From Planctomycetota bacterium (lineage in GTDB: Bacteria > Planctomycetota > Planctomycetia > Gemmatales > Gemmataceae): a stretch of 46,966 nucleotides of DNA. The stretch covers positions 1-46,966 of the forward strand of contig VGZJ01000010.1 of NCBI GenBank assembly GCA_016872595.1. The letters are read 5' to 3'. Shown here piece by piece: positions 7,779 to 15,712 of the stretch (position 1 is its first letter; every line of letters starts with the position of its first letter). The notes beneath the pieces were generated by a model. The model saw only the letters and a list, made by a program, of their open reading frames with translations. It did not search any database and was not told the origin of the DNA. The translations under genes and the position numbers were made by a program.

Positions 7779-8863
7779 GTGTACTCCCCGCGGTTGGACT
7801 TCTTCAGCGCGTCCACGATCTCCTTCACCTTGTCCTCGTACTTGCGGTCGATGACGAGCGTGGCGTCGCCGTCCTGAATGATGACGAGGTCGCTCACGCC
7901 GTAGGTCGCGATGAGGCGCGTGCCGTCGCCCACGACCACGCAGTTGTTCGTCTTCAGTCCGCAGTGGAGCGCCTGCACCGTGTTCCCGGCGGCGTCCTGC
8001 GGGTTGCGTCGCTCCAGCGCGAGCCAGCTCCCCACGTCGTCCCACGTGAACGGCGCGTCTAGCACCATCACCTTCCCGCTCTTGCCCGCGTCCTGCATCA
8101 CCGCGAAGTCGATGCTGATCTTCTCGACGGTCGGGTACGTGGCCCGGAACACGTCGTCGAAGGTCGGCGCGCCCCACGCGCGGGCGATGCGCTCCACGGC
8201 CTCGCGCACGGCCGGGCGGCTCGCGCCCAGTTCGCCCAGGATCGTTCGCGGCTTCCACACGAAGATGCCGCTGTTCCAGTCGTAGTTGCCGTCGGCGAGG
8301 TACTGCGTCGCGACCTCCTCCGGCGGCTTCTCCTTGAACTCTTCGACGTGCGCCGCGGTCACACCCTGCCGCGCCCCGGCGGGGCCGCCGCGCTTGATGT
8401 ACCCGTAGCCGGTCGAGGCGAACGTGGGCCGGATGCCGAACGTGACGAGCTTGTCCGGGGCGTCCTGTAGGAACTGTTCGGCGGCGTGCAGCGCGCGGCG
8501 GAACTCTTGCACCGGCTCGATGACGTGGTCCGCGGGCATAACCGCGATGGTCGCGTCGGGGTCGGCCGTACCGATGATCGCCGCGCCGAGGCCGACGCAC
8601 GCGGCCGTGTCGCGGCCCTGCGGCTCGCCGATGACGTTCTGCGCCGGCACGTCGGGCAACTGCGCGCGCGTCTCCGCGACGTAGGCCGCGCCGGTAATCA
8701 CCCACGTCCGTTCGGGCGGGACCTGCGCCGCGACCCGGTCAACGGTCCCTTGGAGCAGCGTGCGGTCGCCGCTGAACGTGAGGAACTGCTTGGGGCGCTG
8801 GACCCGGCTGCGCGGCCAGAATCGGGTTCCGCCGCCGCCGGCCATGATCATCGCGTGAAGCAT
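7775..8863 (-). CDS. manC: Mannose-1-phosphate guanylyltransferase
   Basis: Makes GDP-mannose from mannose-1-phosphate and GTP for polysaccharide and glycoconjugate synthesis. The nucleotidyltransferase signature MIMAGGGGTRFWPRSR with PKQFLTF lies at residues 6-31; VMPADHVI (about 100) and GYGYIKRG (about 145-152), and the NYDWNSGIFVWK segment near 180, are typical. At 362 residues it is the single-domain form and lacks the C-terminal phosphomannose isomerase domain of bifunctional ManC/AlgA. It lies 21 bases after the UAP1-type pyrophosphorylase gene and overlaps ruvX, so it is probably in an operon with them. Confidence 0.94.
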   Translation of the reverse strand: MLHAMIMAGGGGTRFWPRSRVQRPKQFLTFSGDRTLLQGTVDRVAAQVPPERTWVITGAAYVAETRAQLPDVPAQNVIGEPQGRDTAACVGLGAAIIGTADPDATIAVMPADHVIEPVQEFRRALHAAEQFLQDAPDKLVTFGIRPTFASTGYGYIKRGGPAGARQGVTAAHVEEFKEKPPEEVATQYLADGNYDWNSGIFVWKPRTILGELGASRPAVREAVERIARAWGAPTFDDVFRATYPTVEKISIDFAVMQDAGKSGKVMVLDAPFTWDDVGSWLALERRNPQDAAGNTVQALHCGLKTNNCVVVGDGTRLIATYGVSDLVIIQDGDATLVIDRKYEDKVKEIVDALKKSNRGEYT

Positions 8864-8884
8864 GAGAAGTCCGTTCCGTGAGGG

Positions 8885-10261
8885 TCAGTTCAGGATCGTG
8901 GGGCCGGTCAGCGGCGGGAGACGCTTGGCCTTCGCCGCGAGTTCCTCTTCGTCGAGCGCGAACAGCGGCGAAATCTCGACGAGGTTGCCGTTGGTTTCGA
9001 CGCCCGCGCGCGCGAGCCACGTCGCATACAGCACGAGCTGCGCGACGTGCGACGTTTCTGGCGAGTCCGGGCCGGTCGCGTTCTTGATCGGGGCGAACTC
9101 CTCTTCGCGGGCCGTTTCCGCCGTGAGCCAGCGCTCGGCGTAGGGAAGAGCGTCGAAAATGAAGCGCTCGAACTTGAGCGCGTTAGGTGCGGTCGGCGGC
9201 GGGGCCGCGACGGTCGCGCCCGTGTCCGGGTCGTAGTGCGACACGCACTTGAGGGCCGGGCGGTAGGGCAGGGCCGCGGCCGTGTCGCGCGTGACGCGCT
9301 CCAAGAACGAGAGCGCGAACAGGTGAATCGCCGGGCTGCCGGCGCGGTACCGCAGCGCGCCGCTAGCGTCGCGCTCCGCGGCCAGTTCCCGCGGCAGTTG
9401 TGTGTACTCGATGATGGTGCCGCGCCCGCCGGTTTCGACGAGGACGCCGACTTTCTCCTCCGGGTCCTGCTTGTACACGACCTTCGACGACGCTTCGGAA
9501 CCGTGGGCGAGGTGCCGACCGATGAAGCCGGGGTCGCACACCTTCACGAGCGGGTTATCGACCTGAAAGTAGAACACGTGCTCCACGCCCCGCGCGCGCA
9601 GGTCCGCGAGCAGGCCGCAATCGGCGAGCGCGGTCAGCGCGCCGCCGTGCCCGTTCGGGCTGAGGAACAGCTTGCCGGGCGCTTCGAGCAGCAACCGCCC
9701 GCTGCGCGGGCAGAGCGCCGGCATCGTGGCCTGTTGGAAGACGCGGACCTGATCCGGCGCGTAGTGCAGGTGGGCGTTTTCGTCGAAAAACGCGCGCGTC
9801 GGCGCGTCGGTCGCCGGGCTGGTCATCACGAGGAACGGGATCGCGCGCCGATACCGGCAACTGAGTGCGAACAGCTTCTCCGCGTGGAGCTGGTACAGCG
9901 GCGCGCCGGACAGCGGCGCGCCGGGGAACAGCCCTTTCGGTTGGAGCGAGCCGAGGCGCGTCCCCTGACCGCCGGCGACGAGGAGCGCCGCGACCTTGCC
10001 GGCGCGCAGCGCCTCCGCGCCGCGCGCCTTCTCCTCCGCGGTGTAGGCCGCAGGCGTGACCGGCACCGGGGCGAACCGCGCCGGCAACGCGTCGGCCGGC
10101 TTCGCGCCGCGCAGCGCGTCCAGCTGCGCGAAGTCGATGCCCTCAATCTGCGCGACGAGTGCGGCGCGGGCCGCGTCGTCGAGCGCGCCCCAGTCGCGCA
10201 GAACGTGCGCTTGGTTCGCTTTCTCGAGTCGCGCGAGCAACGTTGGTGGGGGAGAGGGCAT
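8885..10261 (-). CDS. UAP1-type UDP-N-acetylhexosamine (UDP-sugar) pyrophosphorylase
   Basis: A 458-residue member of the UDPGP type 1 family. The nucleotide-binding loop LLVAGGQGTRLGSLQPKG is at about residues 92-109; VFYFQVDNPLVKVCDP follows near 220, and the UAP1 signature region KFERFIFDALPYAERW plus REEEFAPIKNATGPDSP is near the C-terminus. These fit eukaryotic-type UDP-N-acetylglucosamine pyrophosphorylase better than UDP-glucose pyrophosphorylase. The reaction expected is UTP plus a hexosamine- or hexose-1-phosphate to UDP-sugar. Most bacteria use bifunctional GlmU for this; whether a glmU also exists cannot be seen here. It is 7 bases from the MBL-fold gene and 21 from manC. Exact sugar specificity is not decided by sequence. 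Confidence 0.87.
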   Translation of the reverse strand: MPSPPPTLLARLEKANQAHVLRDWGALDDAARAALVAQIEGIDFAQLDALRGAKPADALPARFAPVPVTPAAYTAEEKARGAEALRAGKVAALLVAGGQGTRLGSLQPKGLFPGAPLSGAPLYQLHAEKLFALSCRYRRAIPFLVMTSPATDAPTRAFFDENAHLHYAPDQVRVFQQATMPALCPRSGRLLLEAPGKLFLSPNGHGGALTALADCGLLADLRARGVEHVFYFQVDNPLVKVCDPGFIGRHLAHGSEASSKVVYKQDPEEKVGVLVETGGRGTIIEYTQLPRELAAERDASGALRYRAGSPAIHLFALSFLERVTRDTAAALPYRPALKCVSHYDPDTGATVAAPPPTAPNALKFERFIFDALPYAERWLTAETAREEEFAPIKNATGPDSPETSHVAQLVLYATWLARAGVETNGNLVEISPLFALDEEELAAKAKRLPPLTGPTILN

Positions 10262-10268
10262 GGTTCGC

Positions 10269-11054
10269 TCAGAAGGTAAACTTCAACCCGTCGTAGGCCG
10301 GCTCGATTCCCGCCGGCAGCGTGCGCATCAGCTCGTCGTACTCCATCGTGTGAGCCATGTGCGTCAGGTACGCGCGGCGCGGCTTCACGCGCTGAATCGC
10401 TTCCACGGCCTGTTCCAAGCTGAAGTGCGCGAGGTGCGGCTTGCCGGGGCGCAGGGCGTCGATGACGAACACGTCCAGCCCTTCGAGCAGCGGCCAACTG
10501 CGGTCGGGGATCGCGCTCACGTCGGTGCAGTAGGCGACGTTGCCGACGCGGTAGCCGTACACGTTGAACCGCCCGTGTTGCAGCGGGATCGGCGTGAACG
10601 TCTCGCCCAACACCTCGAACGGGCGCTCGTCGATACGGTTCAGTTCGAGCTTCGGCAACATGCCAACGGGCACGTCCTCACTGCCCGGCGCGAAGACGTA
10701 CGAGAACGCCTGCCGGATCACCTCTTCCACTTCGTCGGTGCAATAGATCGGCAGCGCGGCGTTCAGCTTGAGCGGGAAGATGCGCAGGTCGTCGAGGCCG
10801 AACAGGTGGTCGACGTGGTAGTGCGTGTACACGACGGCGTTCACGAGCTTGACGTTCTCGCGCAGCAGTTGGAGGCGCAGTTCGGGCGTGGTGTCGATGA
10901 GGACGTTACCGCGCGGGGTGCCGATGAGGACGGAGCAGCGGTAGCGGTGGTTCCGCGGGTTCGCGGACGTACAAACGAGGCAGTCGCAGCCGAGCATCGG
11001 CACGCCCATCGACGTGCCGGTGCCGAGGAACGTAAAGGTGCGCGTGTGTGTCAC
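10269..11054 (-). CDS. MBL-fold metal-dependent hydrolase, PhnP-like
   Basis: Metallo-beta-lactamase fold protein of 261 residues starting at GTG 11054. The PhnP/RNase Z-like start FLGTGTSMGVPMLGCDCLVC carries a two-cysteine pair, and the metal-binding motif THYHVDHLFGLDDLR (about residues 95-109) has the HxHxDH pattern; further ligands lie in YCTDVSAIPD and YLTHMAHTMEYDE. PhnP itself is a cyclic phosphodiesterase of phosphonate breakdown; in many planctomycetes this family has no assigned substrate and none is assigned here. Genes downstream, 7 bases apart, make activated sugars, so a housekeeping phosphodiesterase role is possible but unproven. Confidence 0.87.
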   Translation of the reverse strand: MTHTRTFTFLGTGTSMGVPMLGCDCLVCTSANPRNHRYRCSVLIGTPRGNVLIDTTPELRLQLLRENVKLVNAVVYTHYHVDHLFGLDDLRIFPLKLNAALPIYCTDEVEEVIRQAFSYVFAPGSEDVPVGMLPKLELNRIDERPFEVLGETFTPIPLQHGRFNVYGYRVGNVAYCTDVSAIPDRSWPLLEGLDVFVIDALRPGKPHLAHFSLEQAVEAIQRVKPRRAYLTHMAHTMEYDELMRTLPAGIEPAYDGLKFTF

Positions 11055-11091
11055 GCGGCTATTTCACCGTCGCGGGGCGAAAGTGGCAAGG

Positions 11092-11121
11092 CGAACCGCC
11101 CGCCGAAAGGCGGGCGGTTCG
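11092..11121 (-). terminator. Strong hairpin after the MFS transporter gene
   Basis: A perfect 13-bp stem (CGAACCGCCCGCC, 11092-11104, with 11109-11121) around a 4-nt loop lies just 12 bases after the transporter stop and 38 before the MBL-fold start. There is no long U-tract. It probably separates the transporter transcript from the nucleotide-sugar genes. Confidence 0.6.
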
Positions 11122-11133
11122 GAGCGAGCCGGG

Positions 11134-12741
11134 TTACCACGTCTTCTCTTCTTCGTTCGGTGGGGCCGATTCGTCGGTCAGGTGGACCGGTTTGTACCCG
11201 CCCTGCGACATGAAGTACACGATGAGGATCGCGTAGCACACCAGCATGACCACCGGGAAGAGGGCGACCGTTTGCAGCGCGGTCTTCTTCGCGGCCTCCT
11301 GCGTGTCCTTAATCGTCTTCTTCTCGTCGTCGGTCGCGGTCTTGAGCTTGGCGTCGTCAACGGGCTTGTACTCGCCGAACACGCTGGTTTTGGTTTCGCC
11401 CATCACCTTCGCATGCAGCGCGCCGTGCTTCGCCGCCAGTTCTTTGTCGGCCTCGCGGTCCTGCACGTTGCCGAGCAGCGGCGCGCCGAGGATGCCCACC
11501 GCGAGCATGCCCAGCCCGCTGATGGTGTTGAGCGTGAGCGCGCCGCCCTTCGGGAACCGTTCGGAGACGACACCGAGCATGGTGGGCCAGAAGAACGTCT
11601 TGCCGAGGCCGTACAGGGTCGCGGCCACGAGGATCATGGCCCCGGTCGCGGCCGAGAGGAAGAACAGGCCGGCGATGGCGATGGCCGAGCTCGCGGCCAG
11701 CAGGCCCAGCGGCGACAACTTGTGAACGATGGGGCCGGCGCAAAACCGCAGAACCATCATGATGAACGACGTGTAGATGAGCACCGTCGCGCCCGGCAGC
11801 CCGAGCTTCTTCATTTCGGGGGTCATCAGGTCGCCGATCCAACTGTCCGTGCCCAGTTCGGTGATGGCCAGCGGCATCATGATGACCATCAGGAACACGA
11901 ACATCAACCGGCCCAGCGACATCGTGTACGCGCCGAACGCGAGGCTCAGTACGACGGAGATGCCGAACCGGATCGCGGTGGCCTCGGAGATCGCCACCGA
12001 GCCGAGCGAGAATGCGGTCGCGTTCGACCCGATCTTGACCCCGAACTTGTCGAGCACGTTCGCCAACTCGAACACGATGAGCGTGGTGATGAGCAGCGCG
12101 CCGAAGAACCCGACCTCCTTGAGCATGTCGCGGAACGACACGCCGGCGGTCACGCGCTCGTTCACTGGGAACTTGCAGCTCAGCATGAGCGTGCCGTAGA
12201 TGAGGACCGGCAGCCCCACGAGCGCGACCTTGAACCGCCAGTCGGCGTCGCCCAGAGCCACGGCCAGCACGCCGCCGAGTACCAGCCCGCCGGGCCAGCC
12301 CGCGTGCAGGATGTTCAGCCACTTGGTCTTCTCGCGGCTGAACATCGTCGCGACGACCGGGTTGATGACCGCTTCCACGGTGCCGTTGCCGAGCGCGCCG
12401 ATGAAGCTGCCGAGGTACAGCACCCAGTACCCGCTCATGCCGCCCTCGACGAGTGTCGGGGCCGCGATGACGATGGCGACGAACGCGGCGTGGCACGCGA
12501 ACGCGAAGATCATCGCCACACGGTAGCCGATCTTGTCCACGATCAGGCTGAACAGCACGATGCTGATGGCGAACGGCCACAGGCCGACGCCGAAGATCTC
12601 CCCTTTTTGGGTTTCGCTCAAGTTGAACTGCTTGGCCCAGTCATCCATGATGCTAACGCGAACGATGAACCCGAACGAGGTCGCGATGAGGGCGATGAAG
12701 CATGTAAGGAACAGCTTCATGTCCCGGTTCTCGGTGGACAT
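11134..12741 (-). CDS. Major facilitator superfamily transporter with a charged loop before the last helix
   Basis: A 535-residue integral membrane protein with about 12 hydrophobic segments, beginning MKLFLTCFIALIATSFGFIVR and ending VVMLVCYAILIVYFMSQGG. The early segment LIVDKIGYRVAM is the typical inter-helix 2-3 motif of the superfamily and LGNGTVEAVINPVVATMF recalls sugar/proton symporters of the FHS type. Substrate cannot be assigned. Between the last two helices is an unusual hydrophilic stretch of about 65 residues (roughly 430-495), rich in Lys, Asp and Glu and probably helical, which should face the periplasm if the N-terminus is cytoplasmic. The ATG at 12741 is preceded by a GGAG ribosome-binding site. 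Confidence 0.9.
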   Translation of the reverse strand: MSTENRDMKLFLTCFIALIATSFGFIVRVSIMDDWAKQFNLSETQKGEIFGVGLWPFAISIVLFSLIVDKIGYRVAMIFAFACHAAFVAIVIAAPTLVEGGMSGYWVLYLGSFIGALGNGTVEAVINPVVATMFSREKTKWLNILHAGWPGGLVLGGVLAVALGDADWRFKVALVGLPVLIYGTLMLSCKFPVNERVTAGVSFRDMLKEVGFFGALLITTLIVFELANVLDKFGVKIGSNATAFSLGSVAISEATAIRFGISVVLSLAFGAYTMSLGRLMFVFLMVIMMPLAITELGTDSWIGDLMTPEMKKLGLPGATVLIYTSFIMMVLRFCAGPIVHKLSPLGLLAASSAIAIAGLFFLSAATGAMILVAATLYGLGKTFFWPTMLGVVSERFPKGGALTLNTISGLGMLAVGILGAPLLGNVQDREADKELAAKHGALHAKVMGETKTSVFGEYKPVDDAKLKTATDDEKKTIKDTQEAAKKTALQTVALFPVVMLVCYAILIVYFMSQGGYKPVHLTDESAPPNEEEKTW

Positions 12742-12920
12742 GGGGCAGACTCCGGATTGGGGAGGGTAGCGAGTGCGTTGAGGGGGATGATACCAGTTCC
12801 CCCCGCGCGCGACCAGAACTTACTTGCGGTCGGGCGCGCCCGCCTCTGCCGGCGGGTCCGGTTGTAGTGCCCGGCGCGCCGCTGCGCGCCGCCAGCACGT
12901 GAAAAAAGTGCAGTTCTGCG

Positions 12921-12964
12921 CCCGGCGCGGCCGATTCTCCGATGGTGAGATCGGCCGCGCCGGG
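12921..12964 (+). promoter_or_regulatory. Hairpin immediately before the start of the 70-residue gene
   Basis: CCCGGCGCGGCCGAT (12921-12935) is perfectly complementary to 12950-12964; the 14-nt loop is open. The stem ends 8 bases before the GTG start codon at 12973 and the G-rich stretch following it would serve as ribosome-binding site, so folding should hide or expose translation initiation. Could equally be a terminator for an unseen transcript. Confidence 0.4.
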
Positions 12965-12972
12965 GGGTCCGC

Positions 12973-13185
12973 GTGACGCAAGAGCTTAACGTCCTCGCCC
13001 TGATCAAAGGCGAAGAGCGGTTCATCTTTGTCTACGACGACGACAGCACCGACGTGCTCATCGACGACATTCGCGACAAGGCCGCCGACCCCGCGGTCGC
13101 GCTCAACTGGTTCGACGCCGCCGTGCTGACCGAGCGCGTCCGCAACGTCTCAAACCAGCCCAACGCCGACCTGATGGAAGATTAG
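12973..13185 (+). CDS. Small acidic conserved-looking protein, unknown function
   Basis: A 70-residue frame starting at GTG 12973 after a G-rich Shine-Dalgarno-like stretch. The product, MTQELNVLALIKGEERFIF ... NADLMED, is acidic with a compact beta then helix pattern and no signal peptide or cysteine; codon use matches the neighbours and GC at third positions is high. It is divergent from the MFS transporter and precedes a Xer recombinase gene after a 29-bp palindrome. I do not recognise a family. The frame is short, so false prediction is possible, but composition and ribosome-binding site argue for a real gene. Confidence 0.65.
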   Translation: MTQELNVLALIKGEERFIFVYDDDSTDVLIDDIRDKAADPAVALNWFDAAVLTERVRNVSNQPNADLMED

Positions 13186-13199
13186 CCCCGCGCGTCGTG

Positions 13200-13276
13200 G
13201 GGTGGTGCCGAGTCTTCGAGGCCCACCACCGTCGCTTGCAGGTGGAATGGTGGGCCTCGAAGACTCGGCACCACCC
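13200..13276. repeat. Perfect 29-bp inverted repeat upstream of the Xer recombinase
   Basis: Arms 13200-13228 and 13248-13276 (starting GGGTGGTGCCGAGTCTTCG) are exact complements, with a 19-nt spacer. It lies 15 bases after the small-protein stop and 69 bases before the proposed xerD start. The xerD frame is open through the whole palindrome, giving a spurious longer N-terminus. Confidence 0.9.
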
Positions 13277-13345
13277 TACAACGCGCCGTTCCGCTCCGAC
13301 CTCACAGAGGCCGGCTCTAGAAGAAAACACCTCGGACCCACACCT

Positions 13346-14251
13346 TTGACGCTCGAACAGGGGCTGGCCGATTTTCTCACCCATCTCGGCCTCGAAAAGA
13401 ACGCCTCCGACAAAACGGTGAAGTCGTACCGCGAAGACCTGACGCAGGCCCTTTCGTTCGCGCGCGACCACCTCAAGAAGAAACAGGTCGCGCCGGCCGA
13501 CTGGACGACGCGCCTGTTGCGCGCGTTCGTCGCGTGGCTCCACGAGCAGGAGTACGCGAAGACCACCGTGGCCCGGCGGCTCGCGGCCGTGCGCTCGTTC
13601 GGCAAGTACCTGTGTCGGCAGGGCGTGCTCGCCACGAACCCGGCGCTAGGGTTGCGCGGCCCGCGCCAAGAGAAGCGGTTGCCCCACTTCTTGACTCTCG
13701 CGGATATTCAGAAGCTGCTGGTCGCGCCCCCGGACACCGATTGGGCCGGGCGGCGCGATCGTGCCATGTTGGAGACGCTGTACTCGTCGGGAATCCGCGT
13801 TTCCGAGCTGGTCGGCCTCGACCTGCTGACCACCGACTTGAATGATGGAGTCATCACGGTTCGCGGGAAAGGCAAGAAGGAGCGGCTCGCGCTGCTCGGC
13901 CCGGCCGCGGTACGGGCGCTCCGCGTCTGGCTCGACGACCGGGCGGCGCTGCTCAAGCAGGTGACCAAGGACACGCCCGCGGTGTTCCTGAACAACAAGG
14001 GTGGCCGGCTCACGACTCGCAGCGTCGGCCGCCTGTTGGAGAAACACCTGAAGTCCGCCGGGCTAGACCCGCGAACCAGCCCGCACACGTTACGACACAG
14101 TTTCGCGACCCACATGCTCGACGCCGGGGCCGACATCCGCGGAGTTCAGGAACTGCTCGGCCACAAGAGCTTGGCGACGACACAGGTTTACACGCACGTG
14201 AGCACCCAGCGCCTTCAGAAGAGCTACCAGAAGGCGCACCCCAGATCGTAG
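13346..14251 (+). CDS. xerD: Tyrosine recombinase of the XerC/XerD type
   Basis: Site-specific tyrosine recombinase that resolves chromosome dimers at dif. Start chosen at TTG 13346 (MTLEQGLADFLTHLGLEKNAS...) because this is where the family begins, giving 301 residues; the frame continues upstream to 13202 but that part is a palindrome plus non-homologous sequence. Catalytic residues are Arg151 (SGIRVSEL), Lys175 (RGKGKKER), His247 and Arg250 (PHTLRHSFATH), His273 (GHKSLATTQ) and nucleophile Tyr282 (QVYTHVS). The N-terminal SAM-like domain spans about 1-90. The C-terminal THVSTQRL resembles XerD more than XerC, but assignment between the two is uncertain. Nothing adjacent suggests a phage or integron. 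Confidence 0.92.
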   Translation: MTLEQGLADFLTHLGLEKNASDKTVKSYREDLTQALSFARDHLKKKQVAPADWTTRLLRAFVAWLHEQEYAKTTVARRLAAVRSFGKYLCRQGVLATNPALGLRGPRQEKRLPHFLTLADIQKLLVAPPDTDWAGRRDRAMLETLYSSGIRVSELVGLDLLTTDLNDGVITVRGKGKKERLALLGPAAVRALRVWLDDRAALLKQVTKDTPAVFLNNKGGRLTTRSVGRLLEKHLKSAGLDPRTSPHTLRHSFATHMLDAGADIRGVQELLGHKSLATTQVYTHVSTQRLQKSYQKAHPRS

Positions 14252-14280
14252 TGGGCAGAGAACAGAAGGCAGATGCCCTT

Positions 14281-14352
14281 CGTTAGCCGCGAGCCGCAGG
14301 CGAGCGCGCCTGTCGTGCCTCTGCCGCGCTCGCCTACGGCTCGCGGCTAACG
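14281..14352. repeat. 28-bp inverted repeat (GTTAGCCGCGAGCC type)
   Basis: Arms 14281-14308 and 14325-14352 match at 27 of 28 positions and begin CGTTAGCCGCGAGCCG. A 16-nt spacer separates them. It lies 29 bases after the xerD stop and 54 before the next gene, where it could act as a terminator. Confidence 0.85.
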
Positions 14353-14406
14353 CGCTCTGGGTGCCTCTATCGCGCAGGTGTGTCCGTCGTCTCAGGGGGT
14401 TGCTTC

Positions 14407-15591
14407 ATGCGCCGTACTTCGTGCTTGGCCCTGTTCCCGCTCGTGACCGCGTCGGCGCTGTGGCTGGTGGAGCCGGCGCGGGCGCAACCGCTGCCGCCGC
14501 CCGCGCCCCCCGCGCCGGCGAAGGTCGCGTGGTGGACCGACTACAACGCGGCCCGCAAGGAGGCGCACGAGAAGGGGCTGCCGCTCGTCGTGGTGATCGG
14601 CACGGACGACTGCTTCTACTGCCGCAAGCTCGAAGCCGGGCCGCTGAAGGACGCCGGCGTTTCCAACCTGCTCGCCGGCGGGTTCGTCGCGCTCAAGCTC
14701 GACGCGACCCGCGCGCCGGACATCGCCAAAGCCCTCAAAGTGCAACTCTATCCCACGACGGTGATCGCCGCCCCGGACGGCAAGATTCACGCCTTCATCG
14801 AGGGCTACGTCGAGGCGGATCGGTTCGGCGAGCAACTGAAGCGCGTCGCCACCGCGGTCGCCACGGCGGACTGGGCGGCGCGCGACTTCAACGAGGCGTC
14901 GAAGGCGCTCGCGGCCAGCGACTACCCGCGCGCGGTCACGCTGCTGAAGGGCATCGCGAAGGACGCCGGCGACAAGCCCGTCGGCACGAAGGCCAAGCAA
15001 CTGCTGGACGAGGTGGAGAAGGTCGCGGCCAACCGGCTCGCGCAGGCGAAGCAACTGGAAGCGCGCGGGCGCACGCAAGAAGCAATGGACGCGCTCGCGG
15101 ACGCCGTGCGCCAGTTCGCCGGGACGCGCGCCGCGGCCGACGCCGCGAGCGCGCTCGCGGGCATGGCCGAGAAACCCGAAGCGGTGCAGGTGCGGCGCGC
15201 GCGCGTCGCCCGCGACCTGCTCGCGGTCGCCCGCGACGACTTCCGCGCCGGCCGCCTGTACGACTGCATCCAGAAGAGCGAACAGCTCTCGCTCGCTTAC
15301 GCCGACCTGCCGGAAGCCAAAGAAGCGACCGCGCTCATCGCCGACATCAAGGCGAACCCGGAGCGACTGGCGAAGGCGTGCGAGCAGATGAACGAGCGCA
15401 CGGCCGCGATGTACATGGCGCTCGCGGAGTCGTGGAGCAAGAAGGGCCAGACCGCGGAAGCCAGCGCGTGCCTCAAGAAAGTGATGGCCCTGTGCCCGAA
15501 CACACGGCACGCGGACCTCGCGCAAGCGGAACTGACGAAACTGCTCGGCAAGACCGCGCCCGGCGTGCCGACGGGCGGGACGAAGCCGTAG
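14407..15591 (+). CDS. Exported thioredoxin-fold protein with C-terminal helical repeats
   Basis: The start at ATG 14407 (MRRTSCLALFPL...) follows a GGGGG ribosome-binding stretch; an upstream ATG at 14380 would add nine residues before the signal peptide. A cleavable signal peptide ends near residue 27 (EPARA-QP). The N-terminal half is thioredoxin-like, with WTDYNAARKEAHEKGLPLVVVIGTDDC.. containing the redox motif CFYC, and the cis-proline strand YPTTVIAA. The rest (about residues 165-385) is helical, with TPR-like LLKGIAKDAG, AKQLEARGRTQEAMDALADAV and WSKKGQTAEASACLKKVMALCP, suited to protein contacts. Role in periplasmic disulfide chemistry or protein quality control is inference. Confidence 0.85.
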   Translation: MRRTSCLALFPLVTASALWLVEPARAQPLPPPAPPAPAKVAWWTDYNAARKEAHEKGLPLVVVIGTDDCFYCRKLEAGPLKDAGVSNLLAGGFVALKLDATRAPDIAKALKVQLYPTTVIAAPDGKIHAFIEGYVEADRFGEQLKRVATAVATADWAARDFNEASKALAASDYPRAVTLLKGIAKDAGDKPVGTKAKQLLDEVEKVAANRLAQAKQLEARGRTQEAMDALADAVRQFAGTRAAADAASALAGMAEKPEAVQVRRARVARDLLAVARDDFRAGRLYDCIQKSEQLSLAYADLPEAKEATALIADIKANPERLAKACEQMNERTAAMYMALAESWSKKGQTAEASACLKKVMALCPNTRHADLAQAELTKLLGKTAPGVPTGGTKP

Positions 15592-15600
15592 TTTCCTCGC

Positions 15601-15706
15601 TGGGACCGCGGGCGTCCCGCCCGCTGCTGGGCATGGGGTGAGGCTACACGGTGTGTCGTGTAGCCACACCACAGGCTTGCCGGCGGGCGGGACGCCCGCG
15701 GTCCCA
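15601..15706. repeat. Nested inverted repeats between two convergent genes
   Basis: Outer arms 15601-15624 and 15683-15706 (TGGGACCGCGGGCGTCCCGC...) are exact 24-bp complements. An inner hairpin, GGCTACACG at 15642-15650 with CGTGTAGCC at 15657-15665, sits between them. The element fills the gap between the converging stop codons at 15591 and 15713, where it may act as a bidirectional terminator. Confidence 0.88.
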
Positions 15707-15712
15707 GAGAAA

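Noticed and set aside
11014-12867. 617-codon plus-strand frame opposite the MFS transporter
   Set aside because: Highly charged His/Arg/Glu-rich product mirrors hydrophobic codons of the transporter; not a gene.
13202-13345. Longer xerD start within the palindrome
   Set aside because: Family homology begins at TTG 13346 and the upstream codons are the repeat.
13346-14251. Integron or phage integrase
   Set aside because: Length, motifs and neighbours are those of Xer; no attC array, cassette or phage genes seen.
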